A program made the position numbers and the translations under genes. DNA of 64,000 nt from Rhipicephalus microplus (Eukaryota; Arthropoda; Arachnida; Ixodida; Ixodidae). Positions within the stretch are counted from its first letter, which is position 1. Each line of letters starts with the position of its first letter. This document shows, piece after piece, positions 22,611 through 35,722 of this stretch. The notes under the pieces were generated by a model, which saw only the letters and a program-made list of their open reading frames with translations, had not been told where the DNA came from and made no database searches. The DNA lies in contig NC_134702.1 of assembly GCF_043290135.1 (NCBI RefSeq), positions 87,444,817 through 87,508,816 of the forward strand. The letters run 5' to 3'.

Positions 22611-24610
22611 TGAACGATAGCAAGCGGGGCTGTGTGAGCCGTAGGTCCTTTTAAATGTATAAAACATCGCAGCACTCTTTGAGAGTGTTTGGCTTGGTAA
22701 GCACTTTTTTAAGAAAAGAGTGAATCTTAGAAAAGCTCATCCGTCTTGGCATCACTAGCGAAAGCTTAGAAGAAGCTATGTCGCACACTGACTCCATTGT
22801 TACCAACATACATAGTGTGCGAGTGGGCCGCACTTCTTTTGTTTCTGTTTTGTTCTCAATGCGTGTTGCTTTACGGCTACTGTCAACACAGCGTTCACAT
22901 CATTTTCTTTTTTAGAAGTGAAGCTCCTTAGTTTCACAGGATGTCCGTTGAGGTTGCCGTTATTGTTGCTTCCCGTCGCACCGAAACACGTGGTACATAT
23001 ACATTGACAAAGCGTTTATACTTGGATCAAGCGTATTGTTTAAAAATAGAGCGTACTAGATCTGTCCATTCATCGATCTATGCGTCCATCTATGTGTTCA
23101 TGCGTCCGTCCATGCATCTGCTTATGCTTCATACTAGTTACCGACTACAACATACAGATTATTTGCCTTAGGACGTAGCTTCACTCCGGAACCAGCATTC
23201 AATTCGTGGATCGGCTGCCCCCCTTTTTTATGCCTGCGTGTTTCAATGTCCAAGATAGCTCTTTATATTCACTCCCGTATAACTTTTATGCCCCAAAATC
23301 GGTTCAGAATTGTGGCTCAAGTACGTAGATAAAAAAAAACAGCGCTTCCTTCAACTTATTAGAAACTACATTTCACCGTTTTTTTTTCACATGTCTACTT
23401 TGTTCTTCAACGAGTAAGTTGACACTTCTCTGTTTATATTAGTAAGTGGCCGGTGTACTTAAAAAACACGCTAGGTAATAGCCAGGCTTAATAACAGGAA
23501 AAAAATCATACCGGTCCTGCCATCTACATCTTGAGGAGCGAAGCTGGAAGCACAGCACGTATAACACCTTTACGTGCCTGGCATACCAATAAATAATCCC
23601 GATGTAGGTTCTCAATGTTTCCGATAGCTGGCGGCACTGACTTTTCTACCTTTTTTTTTTGTATGACAAGCTACGCAACAGACATACGTTTCTTCGAGCA
23701 ACGCTGAAAATTGACAGCGATGCGGCTAGCCTTTCTTGCAATTTGTGACACTTTTCATTGTTCTGCTTTCACAAGAGTTCCTCTTAGTCACGTTTGTTTT
23801 TAGTTTTCCAACAATTTTCCAACGTAAGAAGATTTTACAGTGACACGATACGGCTTTATACACCTTCCCTGTTTTTTTGTACCTTGCTGTGTACGCCTCA
23901 GTTTCAGACTATAGTGCAATATATCATACCCAAGACCACTTGTGCATAGGTCATGAATGGCTTGTCCTGGCGTCCTTACTCTCTCGATACACGAGCCAAG
24001 TCAAGCCATCAAAAATGTTACTAAACATATAGACGCCCGCCGCGAGTAAGACCAAAAAACCATTTCTGAGATATTTTTGAGACATAATTACCAAGTTATT
24101 TCTGCATAAGTGTATGCTTGGACAATCGTGTACGTAATGATCATTCCTGGACATCTCAGTAATTTTGCCACTGATGTCTTCACCGCTGAAGAAAACACAG
24201 TGAAAGAATGAGCGCTTCCGCAAGCCCCATACATGGCAGTACTTGGAAGCCTACAGCGCAAACCTGTCACTACGCGCAAAATTAAAGCAAACTAATATCT
24301 ACGTCGGCAAAACCAGTTTATCACGCTCAAGTCGTGTGTGGAGGTATGTTTTGATATTTTGTTTTCGTCTGGAAAGAGCGTGCCACAGGTTGATCACCTT
24401 TCGCCTTTCAAGGTCACAGAGCACCGGCTCCAACAAGCACTAGGCGCGTTATCTTGATTCGTTTGTGCGGGGGTGTCACTGGGAACGCTGAACATACCCG
24501 ACTTGATATATTCAAGTCCAAGCAAAATGGAACCAAACCCGTCAGAGTTGGCTTAGAAGGCCCGAAAATTCATGACCTCCTCGCGACGTTTCTTGGCGCA
24601 ACCGATTTCC
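22611..24610. other. Spacer without recognisable features
   Basis: No gene, RNA or named repeat recognised over 2 kb upstream of locus E. There is a short tract of imperfect catc/tgcg repeats at about 23065-23130. Confidence 0.4.
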
Positions 24611-24617
24611 ATGTGCG

Positions 24618-24625
24618 TATATAAG
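24618..24625 (+). promoter_or_regulatory. TATA box of locus E
   Basis: TATATAAG lies 68 nt before the isolated ATG at 24686, implying a leader of about 38 nt. Confidence 0.7.
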
Positions 24626-24685
24626 GGTTCTTCTCGGTACAGAGTACGTTTGACTGCTGGATATCGTGAACGCTACTTAACAACG

Positions 24686-26866
24686 ATGGTGAGTTAACGT
24701 TGGGTTCCGGCGTCCCTTCCTTCCAACCTGTAGCCGTGTCCACGTACTGCGAAAATTAACTATTTTAGTTTGTACAAATGTTTTATAAGATATCATTTAA
24801 CGTTAGCTTCAAGAACTGTTCTTATAGAAGCACTATGTTAAAACGTCATGAATCTAGAATTTTTTTGTACCAGTTGTGAAAAAAGATAAATACTGAAGAT
24901 CTCCACAGGTTCAGTTTTATAATCATAATAATTACAACGGCTTTATAGCAGGCGTGATCACATCGGCATTAAGCATCAATGAAAGAATAAATGGCCACCA
25001 TCACTGGTTTCAAGCGTTTAGTGACCGGGGTGTCTTTTTACACGAGGTTGAAATGCCCTGAAGTTGTAAGCTCACTCCGGACTCCAACGGCGAGTACTCT
25101 GAAGACACTTGGACAAGTTTGTTTTTAGGACAACAAGAACATTGGAAATTATAATGTTACCAAAGCAATAGTGGTAGCACCGTCATGTGTTCATGGGTGT
25201 AAACGCGCACTTACAAATCGGTTGCATGATATCGTCTGTGGAACCGATGATTTATCCAGTATTTGCGTATACATTTGAAAGAATAGTGAAATTCACAAGC
25301 ACGTTTATCCAATTAACTGTGATCTTGCTCGTAAATACTCAAGCTAAATTCGAGTAAAAGAGAGTTGTGGTTCAGTTATTCTTTACCACTAAGTCGATGA
25401 TTCAAGAAAGTCTATTGACCAGTCCCGTGGAGCTTCTGAATTGTTGATTCTAAAAATTGACATAAACTGAAAATTCCGCCAGCTAAAATGCCGCTAGTCA
25501 TTCCATTCATTATTTAGGGAAGCCTAAATAACGAATGTAAATATAAATTTTGTGTAAATGTGTTTCAAGGGTGACGTTTTCTCGAGCTATTCTGAAGATC
25601 TATGCGCCAGAATAACTAGAGAAATGACCAATGAGAAAGTTGAGTGAAAGCAAGTCAAATCTTCTAACAGCATGGCTCATGCGGCATCCGCAAAAAAGGT
25701 TTTGGAAGTTCTTCATTATTCTTGCTTTATCAGGTGCTCAAGTAGCAGACAGGTCCCAGTCCTCTGTAGATACAGCTGGCATGTGCAGCTATCTCATGTT
25801 GTATTGACATTATCTTCGAAAGAGTGTGCGCCAGCCATTGTACAGATGCTTTAAACTTCTTAGATCACCGTCTTCTCTACACTCGACCGAAAGTGTACGC
25901 ATGCTTTTGAATAAGTTCTAATAGAGTGTTTCATTGCGTCGATGCTGCGATCGTATCTTTATTTCATCTTCTCAGATCCGTGCCTGTGTCATCCTTGCCT
26001 TGATCACCTGTGCCTGCGCTGGTTACCTCGGTTATCCCTATGGATACTCCTGGGGTGCCGCAGCTGTACCAGTATATACAGCTTCACTAAACACCTACGG
26101 CTACAATTATGGATACGGTTTTCCGACCTATGGGTATGGATACAGCCCATATGTTCTCAATTACGGATACGGCTTCGGTGGTCTAGGATACCCCACAATC
26201 ATCGGCAAAAAGTGTAAGTAGTGGAGCAGGTTTCGTTTGCACAGTTACTGAATGCGCATTAGAGAAGTGCACTTGCTGTATCATCCAGTCCTGAATTCTA
26301 TCTTTTTGCCACTTTTTTTTCTCAATGCGCTCATTTGTTTTGATGACTCTCTATTTGGGATAAAGTTATTCTGTCTGATAAGTTATTCATGTTCAAAAGA
26401 GGCTCTCGTGGTATTACTGCACAAGTGAGTGGTGTCATGCGCAACCACAAGAGAGAGATCTGCCGCGAATAACTTATCACTATGTTGGTTTGGTGCTTTA
26501 TATGTACACTGATAAATTTTAGCACTGTTTCAGAAGGTTCTAATTAACATTTTTGTCACATTTGTGGTCTGTTGGCAAACAGTGTGAATTATCTATCAAA
26601 GCGGCACTTATGAGGTTAAGTAATGGCGTCTGACAACGTTTTAACATCACTCTATTTGTGCTGCAATGAAACAGTTTGATACAATTGTAATGCGAGTCTT
26701 TATGAATGCTTAAAAACTTGCAAAGGTCTTCTTATTATAGAATATCAAAATTCATTACAACCGAGCAGCATACATACACAAACCTTTTATGAAGATACGA
26801 ACAAATATAGCTCGCTATTGCAAGTGAAAATAAGTAGTTGATGTGCACCTGTATTCGTTTGCAGAG
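24686..26866 (+). CDS. Locus E: Gly/Tyr-rich secreted cuticle-like protein (80 aa, three exons)
   Basis: Exon 1 contributes only ATG (24686-24688), then gtgagt. Exon 2 is 25976-26213 after a tctcag acceptor. It encodes IRACVILALITCACA, a signal peptide, then GYLGYPYGYSWGAAAVPVY and a Gly-Tyr-rich tail (YGYNYGYGF, YGYGYSPY, NYGYGFGGLGYP) ending Gly-Lys-Lys. The exon ends AAG T before the perfect donor gtaagt. The acceptor at 26861-26864 (cgtttgcag) starts exon 3 with AG, so the TAG stop is formed by splicing. Retaining intron 2 would add only Cys-Lys. Gly-Tyr-rich secreted peptides in arthropods usually serve cuticle or cement, and some relatives are antimicrobial; the role here is inferred. 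The splice pattern needs transcript support. Confidence 0.8.
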
Positions 26867-27000
26867 ATCTCACTGCTTCACACCCGGACAGCATCACCGA
26901 TCAATTTTCACGGAACTAAAAAAAAAGAAACAACGCCGACTTCACCGTCTTGACCAATTCAAAACACAGTATACAATAAATACTGAAAACATCATCATCA
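26865..27000 (+). other. Locus E exon 3: stop completion and 3' UTR
   Basis: Starts AGATCTC after a pyrimidine-rich gtttgcag acceptor. The first two bases complete TAG. AATAAA at 26975-26980 marks the likely polyadenylation site about 110 nt on. Confidence 0.6.
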
Positions 27001-28781
27001 CTTGGTTTCTTCTGGATTTTTTATTGTTTATGACAACGCAAGCAAGAGACAATGAAATGCTAACGACAAGTTTTCCAACCCAATAGTCCAGCACTCTATT
27101 GCAATAAGTCGAGAACGCTATTTCAGAGCGTTCATTATGTTGTTGTCAAGCAATGTTTAGGCCTCAAGATAAGCGTGAAAGCCAAAATATAACGGACATC
27201 AAGGGGACTGGCGCAAACAAAAATGGAAGAACGCATTTTAGACGAGCCGTAAGTCTTCGTATTTCAATTGTGCATTGCGGTCCACACCTGAAAAATCGGA
27301 GCACACGCCTGTCTTTCTAGACACGAGATGCTTTTTTTTCAGTTCCGCACGTTTACATTTCTTTGAATTTCGGATGGGTTATCTCCCTTTTCCGATCCCT
27401 CACCACATGCATGCATGGTTGAGCAGCTGCTGTCACAGTACATCGAACGCAACGCAAAACATATTCAATCCACCTAACCACCAAACTTTTCCTTGAGACC
27501 ACCACCATTCTGACTATGAGGAACTAAACAGTGACTTTTCTTGCATAACCACATCAAATCCACCAGACAACTCCGAGAGCGAAGGAAATGTGGGAAAATA
27601 TAGTTGCCAGTTCATCTTGACACATCACGCAGAGCGCTACACAGAAAACCGAAGCAAGGTGTGTCAAGTAATAATGCTACGAAAGAAAGTCAAACCTACG
27701 CTGTTGGCAGAACAACAGTAGCAATCTCACCGCTGCCAGAATCTACAAACAATGAACAAACTGCCTAAGAGCACTTATTAAAAAAGCACATTCGGTATCT
27801 TTTGTCAGCAGCTAGTAAATATATATTTTCTTTTTCTCTGAGTATTTCTGACGAAAGTTTCCTTTTTGCGGCTACATCGTCTTCAGGGTTTCATGTCTTC
27901 AAAACTTGTTACCTCCTTGTCACGGAGTTCTTTGATAACCAGATAGATGAGGTATTCAGTGGACATATCTCCCCGCTAAAGTGCCCGGGGAGGTGAGAGG
28001 CAAAGGCTGGCTTGACCAACTGAGTGAGTCACAACAAAGATTGACGAGAACATTTCAGAATTCGTTTCTTTGTTGGGCCGAACCTTATTAAGAATCAACA
28101 GATAATGAAGCGAATGGAAGTGTAGGGAACCTTAATTGTACAGCTTTTATGTGAATTGTAATAATTGAGTTATGGTAGTAAATAAAATATAGTTTACGAA
28201 AACACAACTTCGCGCTTGTGGGGAGTGAAGATGCAACATTTATATTGCGCGTTCAATGCTCCTACCAGCCTAGCTATGTCGCGGTAGTCCCTTCGTCCAC
28301 TTGTTGGATGGCCATTTGTATGCAAACCGGGGGGCTGTTAGTCAGCGCCGCTCTTTAGACATGTCGGCGAGTGCGGAATCCTTTTTTTCGAGAGGGCCTC
28401 ACGTACCACAAGAATATATAACAAACGGACAGCAGACCAATTTTCTAGTCAAGATACGATTGTTTTAATTAGGCTCCTGTTAGAAGGAAAAAAAATATTC
28501 TGCGAAGAAAAAAACGGACGGGGGGGGGGGGGGGCGAGGGGCTTTAGATGTGGCTGACTTATGATTGTCAGATGATTTTTTATTTCCAGTATACTTACGG
28601 TTATCTAAGTTCTCATTATCCTTATTTACTTTCCTCTTGTCTTTCCTCTTTCTCTTATTTCGTATTCCTTTCCTCTACCTCTTGCATCCTTCCAAAACAG
28701 TAAGCAGGGGTTGTGTCCTTCCAGAAGGCAGCTGCCAGCTTGTTCTCTCCTTCCTCTGAGCCCTTGTATATCCGTCTATGC
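27001..28781. other. Spacer with a G-homopolymer
   Basis: No gene recognised. A run of about 16-18 G lies at 28517-28534. Confidence 0.4.
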
Positions 28782-28782
28782 A

Positions 28783-28831
<49 letters not shown>
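28782..28831 (+). repeat. (AAT)n microsatellite, about 16 units
   Basis: Uninterrupted aat repeats followed by a short agg-rich stretch (aagaggaggaggagga). Confidence 0.95.
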
Positions 28832-28832
<1 letters not shown>

Positions 28833-29449
28833 GAGGAGGAGGAGGACCCTTAAGCTTTGCCTTTAGGGGTTGAACGCGATCACGAAATCCGTGGCCCCTG
28901 TGTGCCCTTCGACCACTAAGTGCATACTTATTGATATGTTGTGTTAGCGCGAATGGTACATACAGGTTTTTCATCTAAAGCAATAGTCGCATGGCCTTCA
29001 AGATACACGCCATGCGCTCGCCATCTCGGAGGCCATAAAAGGTCTCACAATGTCTCACAGATAGCTGCACATTATCTAGCGCTTGCTATTTTCTTGATCG
29101 ACGCCTCTAAAAAGGCATGATATGTTTCCCACTGAATATACAATGTCGTCCAATTTCAGAACTGTTTAAAAGTTGCTGTGTGTTTTTAGCAGCAATGGCT
29201 GCACTATTCCGGCCTTTTTCGACGTAGTCTGAGGCTTCCCAAATGCGCCTAAAAATTGCCGAGTTGGCTCGTTTTCGTCTTCACACCTGTCGAACAAAAT
29301 GCGCCAAAGAGGCCCTGAAACCCCTTTTTAAGTAACCATGGAAATAACTCACTAGAAGGGCTTATTGCCTCACGAATTCATTGCCGCAAAAATTTTAAGA
29401 ATCCGTCGAGTGCGAGCTCTCTAACACAAGCTCTCTAACAATATCACGT

Positions 29450-30530
29450 TAATATTTTGACTTCAGTGCCCATATCAATCTCTCCCACCATCCTCCCCAT
29501 CATGGTGCTCTAAGTGAACTTCCATTCGATGCGTTGAGAAGCATGAAATGTAGCAAAGGCAATTCATTGATGATGCTCCAGCTGTGTTGTGAGTCTCGTG
29601 ATGCCATCTTGAATGTCAAGGCGTTGTCAGAGTTAAAGGAACACCTCTTCGTGATAGAAATCTACGAGACGGAAACAGGAAAACCACTGACGTCAGGCAA
29701 CTTTTCAGTGCAAGGTGCAACACTCTCGTACTCGCACAAGTCAAAGGCAATACGAAAGACTTCGTGGTGCCAGACTCCGGCTCCCTTTGCTTGACGTAAA
29801 GTGGCCCTACGAAATCTGTGCCTAACCACATCGACCGGTCGAGACATTTTCATTGCATTCACGGGCGTACACGTATTCTTGATATTAGTATATTTTCCTC
29901 TATATCCTTTGCACAAAAAACTGCATTTGATCACTTTATTTGCCCCTCGTTTCACTTGAACCACCCAAAATTATTGTAGCACTTCCGTCATTATGCTTAA
30001 CACACTATCATGTAAAACCCGGCAGTGTGCATCTGTCACAATTAATTGCATAAACTCATGTTTACATGGGAGAGTGACTGGATGCTTATCTTTGTGAGTG
30101 CCATCCAACTCATGAAGCCTTCCGCCAATGAGAAGTTTTCCTTTGGGACCAATGCCCCACCACGGTCGTCTAGTGGCTAAGTGACTTGGCTTCTGACCCG
30201 CAGGTCGTGGGATCAAATCCCGGCTGCGGCGGCTGCATTTCCGTTGGAGGCGGAAATGTTGTAGGCCCGTGTGCTCAGATTTAGGTGCACGGTAAAGAAC
30301 CCCAGGTGGTCAAAATTTCCGGAGCTCTCCACTATGGTGTCTCTTATATTCATATGGTGGTTTTGGGACGTTAAACCACACATATCAATCAATCCTTTGG
30401 GACCAACAATTAGTTGTAAATATTTCGGCGCCCAATCCTCAGCACTGATAATAACGAAGCATCACTTTGCCATGCAAGGTTACAAATTCCAACAAGAACG
30501 GATTCACTCTAAATGCTTATCGCAGTGAAT
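29450..30530 (-). pseudogene. BEL/Pao retrotransposon integrase remnant, interrupted by a SINE
   Basis: The minus strand reads in order: GPKGKLLIGGRLHEL, KHPVTLPCKHEFMQLIV, TDAHCRVLHD (His pair of the zinc-binding region), a stop, FWVVQVKRGANKVIK with CSFLCKGY (Cys pair), then GTDFVGPLYVK (first catalytic Asp region), VLPLTCASTRVLHLAL and FPSRRFLSRRGVPL, and beyond further shifts IEWKFT. This is the HHCC plus DDE integrase region of BEL/Pao elements. Stops and at least two frameshifts make it dead. Reverse transcriptase and LTRs are not seen nearby. A SINE inserted at 30153-30392 splits its 5' side, and EDWAPKYLQLIVGPKGK reads across once the SINE is discounted. Confidence 0.82.
30153..30392 (+). 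mobile_element. Ruka-like SINE with 14-bp target-site duplication
   Basis: A full-length SINE with tRNA-like head (tctagtggctaa, B box GGATCAAATCCCGG), the conserved body and an atcaatcaa tail. It is flanked by a perfect direct repeat tcctttgggaccaa at 30139-30152 and 30393-30406. The duplicated site lies within BEL/Pao integrase code, so the SINE is the younger insertion. Confidence 0.95.
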
Positions 30531-32900
30531 TTACCACGTAATATTACTTCCAGAGCATCATTTGGAAGAATTATAGCTAGTAATGGGAATGACCTAAACT
30601 TATGAGTAAGATATGAGTGTATATTTTCTGTCTATTAGAAATTCGAAGTTTGAGTGACGTATGTAAAACTTGAGACTACCAAACTGGTTAACAGCTACAT
30701 TAAAATCTTGTGTCACTGCTTTCGGTAATTTCTTCACCATGTGCGCGTGAAACCCTCTCAATCTAAAATTAGCAAGCTCTTCTGCTTTTTAACGAGGGAA
30801 CCTCGTAATGATTTGCTAATTGTATTGATTGTGACGTATTTGCATTCTGGTTAAAACAATTGAGGGTTCTCCTTGTTGGAGACATAAAGCAATTTTTATT
30901 GCCTAGAATATAATAAAATTGCTACTAGTAATACGTATTTCGCTACACGTTTCACAGCAGTAGCTCTTTCCCAGTCTTATGAGTTTTCTTTGGGTTAAAT
31001 TAAAAGAGCATATGTATATAGCTTTGCTTCAAGAGACATGACTATGATTAATGCGTTACCACGTAGAGATTATAACGCGTCATTTTTTACGTCTTCTCTT
31101 TTGAATTGCAGGGATTTTGAACAACATGTTCGTTTGCCGTACGCAATTGTGCACAAATATATTTAACAAGACTCACATGCCCCAAGGATATTTTGTTCAG
31201 CCCCGAAATATGAAAATTCATAAACAAAAAGAACACTGGCAAGTAAACACGCGAGAGTGATAAGTTTATTTTGCACACATTTATGTTTTCAAGGTAAAAG
31301 GAATATGGGTGAGACACGTATAGATTTCCGATGTGGAGGTTGTTAAGTATGACAGTATCTCGTTAGAGTTGGACCGTACTTCAGATCGACATGATTTTTG
31401 AGAAGCTGAGTCGCCTACAAACTATTTCGACTTTTTCAGCAGTTAAGTGGCACGCATTCAGGAGGAAGGGCATCGGGAAGCTACATAGCTAAGATTGTTA
31501 CATAGCTAAGATTCATGTCGTGCGTCAGAAGTATACTGATAGAATAACTGCTAAAATATGTGACATTGGTTTCTTACAAACCATCACGATGGAACCTCGA
31601 TGCTCGATTGAACCAACTAAGATTAATGTCTTATATAGTGGTTCACAAGTCCAGATGACCAATAATTATTATTCGTTCATATTTAGCATGTGGCGCGATG
31701 AAATGCCATAAAAAGTCATGTTCTGAGGAAGAATGAATGATGTTTATTGTTCCTTTCTTTTCTTACAAGTGTAACACTGTTTCATTGTAACGACAAACTT
31801 CAAAGCACTGCTTCATCACTTTTCAATACCCGGGACACTGCAGCGGAGTGAAATAAAAGAAAAAATTTCACCAACTTAGAGGGTCAAGCTATTGTCCGTT
31901 ACTCGGCAGAAAACATCTGCCCATTGACTAGTAGCAGTACGCACACGTTATCATTGCGCATAAAATTGACACACAAAATGGAAGATCGCTTTTTGTTTTT
32001 ACAGCTAAGAACAATCGTCGACCTCCTTGGAGACGTCTCTACCAGCTTCGCCATAATAGTGATAAGAGCAGCAGTGTTAAGGATTCAACTTTCATTGCAT
32101 CCGTTGAAATTTGAATGCCCTGAACAGGGAAACCTAACGCGAATGGAGATGAATGCAGAAAAAGTATTGAGTGAGAGCCGCACAAGTAAAAACAGAATAT
32201 AAAAACGAAATATGATAAGGATTCTACACGACAGAAAGGACGGGCATGCATACCATTAAAAAGTTAATGCATAGTACGTGCCACCTCTGCACATGATAGC
32301 GCGCGGACTTTATAGAATTTTTCACCAAAGTATTCGGCTGTGCACCGCATACGTGACAGTTTTCTCTCATCACTTCCCTGTCTAAACGACAGATGCTACT
32401 GGGCACCTTTCCACTGGAAGACGCAATGAAGCGAAGAGAAAAAGGGACCTGAAGGGTAGGCAACAAGCCTTGTAGCACTCGTATGACCTCACTCGACATC
32501 TGCATGAGTTTCTGAAACCAGTTTGTGTGCGAGTTGGCGAAAAATGCAAATCTCGCCTCCTCGCGGTGTTTGTCATTCTTCTATCGTTAAATTCCGCCTC
32601 ACCAACCCACTCAGGAGTGCTGATTGCGTGTTGAGGGCGAAGATCATTGCTTTCGGGGCGACGATGTAAGTCTCAAGGGCAGGGCGTTCCTTTGATTATG
32701 TGTAGCTGAACACAAGCCTCATTTCTGCCCCATCTCACCATCCCATGCTATGAGCACAGCTGCTGAGTGTTTGAAGTGCAGTTTTTTTATCGAATAGAGC
32801 TTTGTAAAGTATATAAAAAAGTTTGTTATATCAATTTATATGATTTTTTGTTTTTTTTGGGGGGGGGGGAACGACAGCAATATGTCATTCTCGAGTATGT
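30531..32900. other. Spacer without recognisable features
   Basis: AT-rich for 2.3 kb. Open frames at about 31924-32202 (+) and 32224-32505 (-) have no motif I know. Confidence 0.4.
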
Positions 32901-32930
32901 TATAAAATGGCTCAGCATACGTATAAATGG
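32901..32930 (+). promoter_or_regulatory. Two TATA boxes of locus D
   Basis: TATAAAATGG (32901) and TATAAATGG (32922) precede a gcagcagtt initiator at about 32930 and the isolated ATG at 32964. Spacing suits the first box. Confidence 0.65.
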
Positions 32931-32963
32931 CAGCAGTTCGACCGTCACAATCTGAAAGGAACA

Positions 32964-34603
32964 ATGGTGAGAGCACTTCTCCCTTGTTTATATGTACCTT
33001 ATGATGGTGGTTTACGGAGGAGCTATATTTCGCAGGACCTCTTGACGCTGCAGTATTGAAAGTGATGCGAGATTTTTTACGTACGTCAGGTCGCGACGAA
33101 TAGCTTACATTGTGCTCAGCAAAGATTTAGTTGGCTGTTCCACTAAGCAGGACTGCTATATTTTGGGAGATGTTGCATAGCCCTTACATGAACTTGAGCA
33201 GCTGCTTCATTACTAAGCTTCATTTTTTTCAGTTGTTGTTTGAGGACCCGGGAAGCTTTCCAGGCTTCCTAAAAGCTTCAGACAAGGATTCATAAAATAT
33301 TTACATAATTAAAGCATGATAGCCGTTTTAGGGCAAGATAAAAAGAATTCAATTAAAGCCATCTTGGCCACGAGTGCGATGGGTATTCAGCTACATCTAC
33401 AGTGGAAGCCAAATCGCATATTACTCGCATATCTTCTAAATGATACAAAGCTCGGGCTTCTGTATAAATTACACTTATTATATCACATGACTACAAAACT
33501 GGACCATTGTAAATGGTCATAAGTATGATCGCTGTGTTAATGAGTCCTAAAAAGTCTAATCTTAACTTGTACCGGGTACCATTCCGCAGTTTACACGTTC
33601 AGAGGGATACTGCCAATGAGCGTTGGGTGTTACCACGAAGGCTCTTACAAGCGAGATTTACTCCCTCTTCTAGATCCGTGCCTGCATTCTTCTGGCCCTC
33701 GCCACCAGTGCCATCACTGGCTCCGTCACTGGATACGCTGGCGGGCTTGGCTACGGCCTTGGCGGCTAATGTCTCGGCTGCTTTTGCCTAGGTTACGGTC
33801 ACAGCTCCTACGGCCTTTGCCACGGTATTGGTTACTCCGGTCTTGGTCTCGGCTATACTTACGCTCCATCTGCCAGTCATGCCTTCGCTGCTCCAGCTGC
33901 TGCCCGCACTGTCGCCGCCTACCACGCTGCTGCAGCTGTGACTACCATGCACGCCGTCCCAGCCCTGGCTACCGTCGCTCACGCTGCACCTGTCACCACC
34001 TATGCCGCTGCTCCAGGTGACCCGCGTTTCCTTCTATGACACTGCTCCAGTTGCTACCACCGTCGCGGTCTCAGTTTCCACGTACGCTACTGCTTCAGCT
34101 GTGACCCACGTCGCCACTGTTGCCCACGCTGCCCCAGTTGCCTCTTACACTGTTGCAGCTGTGATCCCCATCGCCACTGTTGCCTACGTTGCCCCATCTT
34201 AAAGTGTTCGTAACCCATAGTAATTACACACAATTACCACGTTGCCCCAGATACGTCCTGCGCTATTGCTCCTGCTGTGGCCCGCATCGCCGCTGTTGTC
34301 CATGCAGGCCGAGCTGCTTCCTATGCTGTTTGTCCAGCTGTGGTCCGCGTCGCCACTGTTGCCTCCTACACTGTTGCTCCAGCTGTTGCCACCATGACTC
34401 ACGTCCTATTCGCCACTTACCTCCCTGCCGTCGATGCCGCCCCAGCTATGGCCACCATCGCCCACGCTTCTCTAGCTATCGTTTCTTACCACGCTGTCCC
34501 AGTCTACAGCTACGGTGTTGTTGCCGTCGGCTATGGTGTTGGCTACTAGGGTTACGGCCATGGTCTCCTCTGTTACAGCCTCAACTACAATATAAAAAAG
34601 TAG
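32964..34603 (+). pseudogene. Locus D: Ala/Val-rich cuticle-like protein, multiply disrupted
   Basis: Exon 1 is ATG (32964-32966) before gtgaga. Exon 2 starts at 33674 and reads IRACILLALATSAITG, then GYAGGLGYGLGG and a TAA at 33767. Beyond it the same frame holds YGHSSYGL, SASHAFAAPAAARTVAAY and VPALATVAHAAPVTTYAAAP. The frame then shifts near 34010-34040 (VTHVATVAHAAPVASYTVAA), returns after a stop at 34202 (AVDAAPAMATIAHASLAIVS, YSYGVVAVGYGVGY), and meets another stop at 34547. It ends Lys-Lys-TAG at 34601. This is the pattern of intact locus F. The first 32 residues could still be secreted because promoter and splice sites survive. Confidence 0.78.
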
Positions 34604-35390
34604 GTGCGAAAATGGAGCAATGGGTTCATTTTTCTTTCGGCGCAGTGACTTTCTTCTTTTCGGGCAATTGGCCCATGGCGTTCTCTTGTGGCAAACGCCC
34701 AGAAGTAGAAAGTTTCTCCTTCAGTGTTCTAATTTCTCCTCAACCTGTGGTCTTGCGTGCGCCGAGCCACATCGCGATTTCGTGCTAGGGGGACCGCCAT
34801 CCGTGCTACGGGTATCATACTTTTCATCCTTTGGCGGTCAGGCGGCAGTCTCAGGTTATCCGTCCAGCACTACTCACCTGCGGCTAGTCGCATGCGATTA
34901 CTTGTACTTACGACGGACGCAAAGAATGCAGGGGTAATGTTTATTCTTCTGTTTATTTGGTGTACAGGAACGTCACTGCCGATATTGTTTCTATTTTATT
35001 GCTATAGGCACTCGTGCGATGCACCGCACGATTTTTTCTGTCTTGTATTGTCTGTAAACTGGCTGTTTGTCTCGAGTACAGCAAGTTCTGCTTCACTGGC
35101 AGCCTTACTTTATTGATTATCTTTGAGTGCACACAAATAATATATTTTTTTTCGCTGTCGGCAAATTGGGTAAGCATACTCGCTTTTAGTTTTGCACGGC
35201 ACTAATAGCACTTATCAATTCAACGAGGCATATAAAGAAGCATCACAAGTAACGCTTTCAAAATTCTAGAAAACGTGAATATACTGCACAATGCATGCGT
35301 GAAAGTGCAATGATATTTTATTGGTGGAATTTTACGGGCCGTAATCAGGTGACTATCAGGGAAGCCGTGGTGGGAGTTTTCGGATGAACT
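34604..35390. other. Spacer without recognisable features
   Basis: No gene or repeat recognised. Confidence 0.4.
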
Positions 35391-35556
35391 TTTTGATTGA
35401 TTTGTGGGGTTTAACGTCCCAAAACCACCATTTGATTATGAGAGACGCAGTAGTGGAGGGCTCCGGAAATTTCGACCACCAGGGGTTCTTTAACGTGCAC
35501 CCAAATCTGAGTACACGGGCCTACAACATTTCCGCCTCCCTCAGAAATACAGCCGG
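35391..35556 (-). mobile_element. 5'-truncated Ruka-like SINE
   Basis: The body and atcaa-type tail are present, but the tRNA-like head is missing. Flanking cggatgaa (35381-35388 and 35557-35564), each followed by a T-rich run, forms a near-perfect target duplication. Confidence 0.88.
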
Positions 35557-35639
35557 CGGATGAATTTTTACATATAGAAATTGTTTACCGCGAACCTAAA
35601 CGTGAGGATATGGTGCTCTTGACAATTCACTACCATCTT

Positions 35640-35722
35640 ATTGCCGCTGCCATGGCCGGGATTTGAAACCACGCCCTCGAGCATAGTCACGTGACAACCA
35701 ATGGCTAAGCTACATCTGCAGG
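35640..35722 (-). repeat. Degenerate tRNA-like SINE head
   Basis: The minus strand has gatgtagcttagccattgg and a B-box-like GGTTTCAAATCCCGGCC, so it is tRNA-derived but decayed. Confidence 0.5.
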
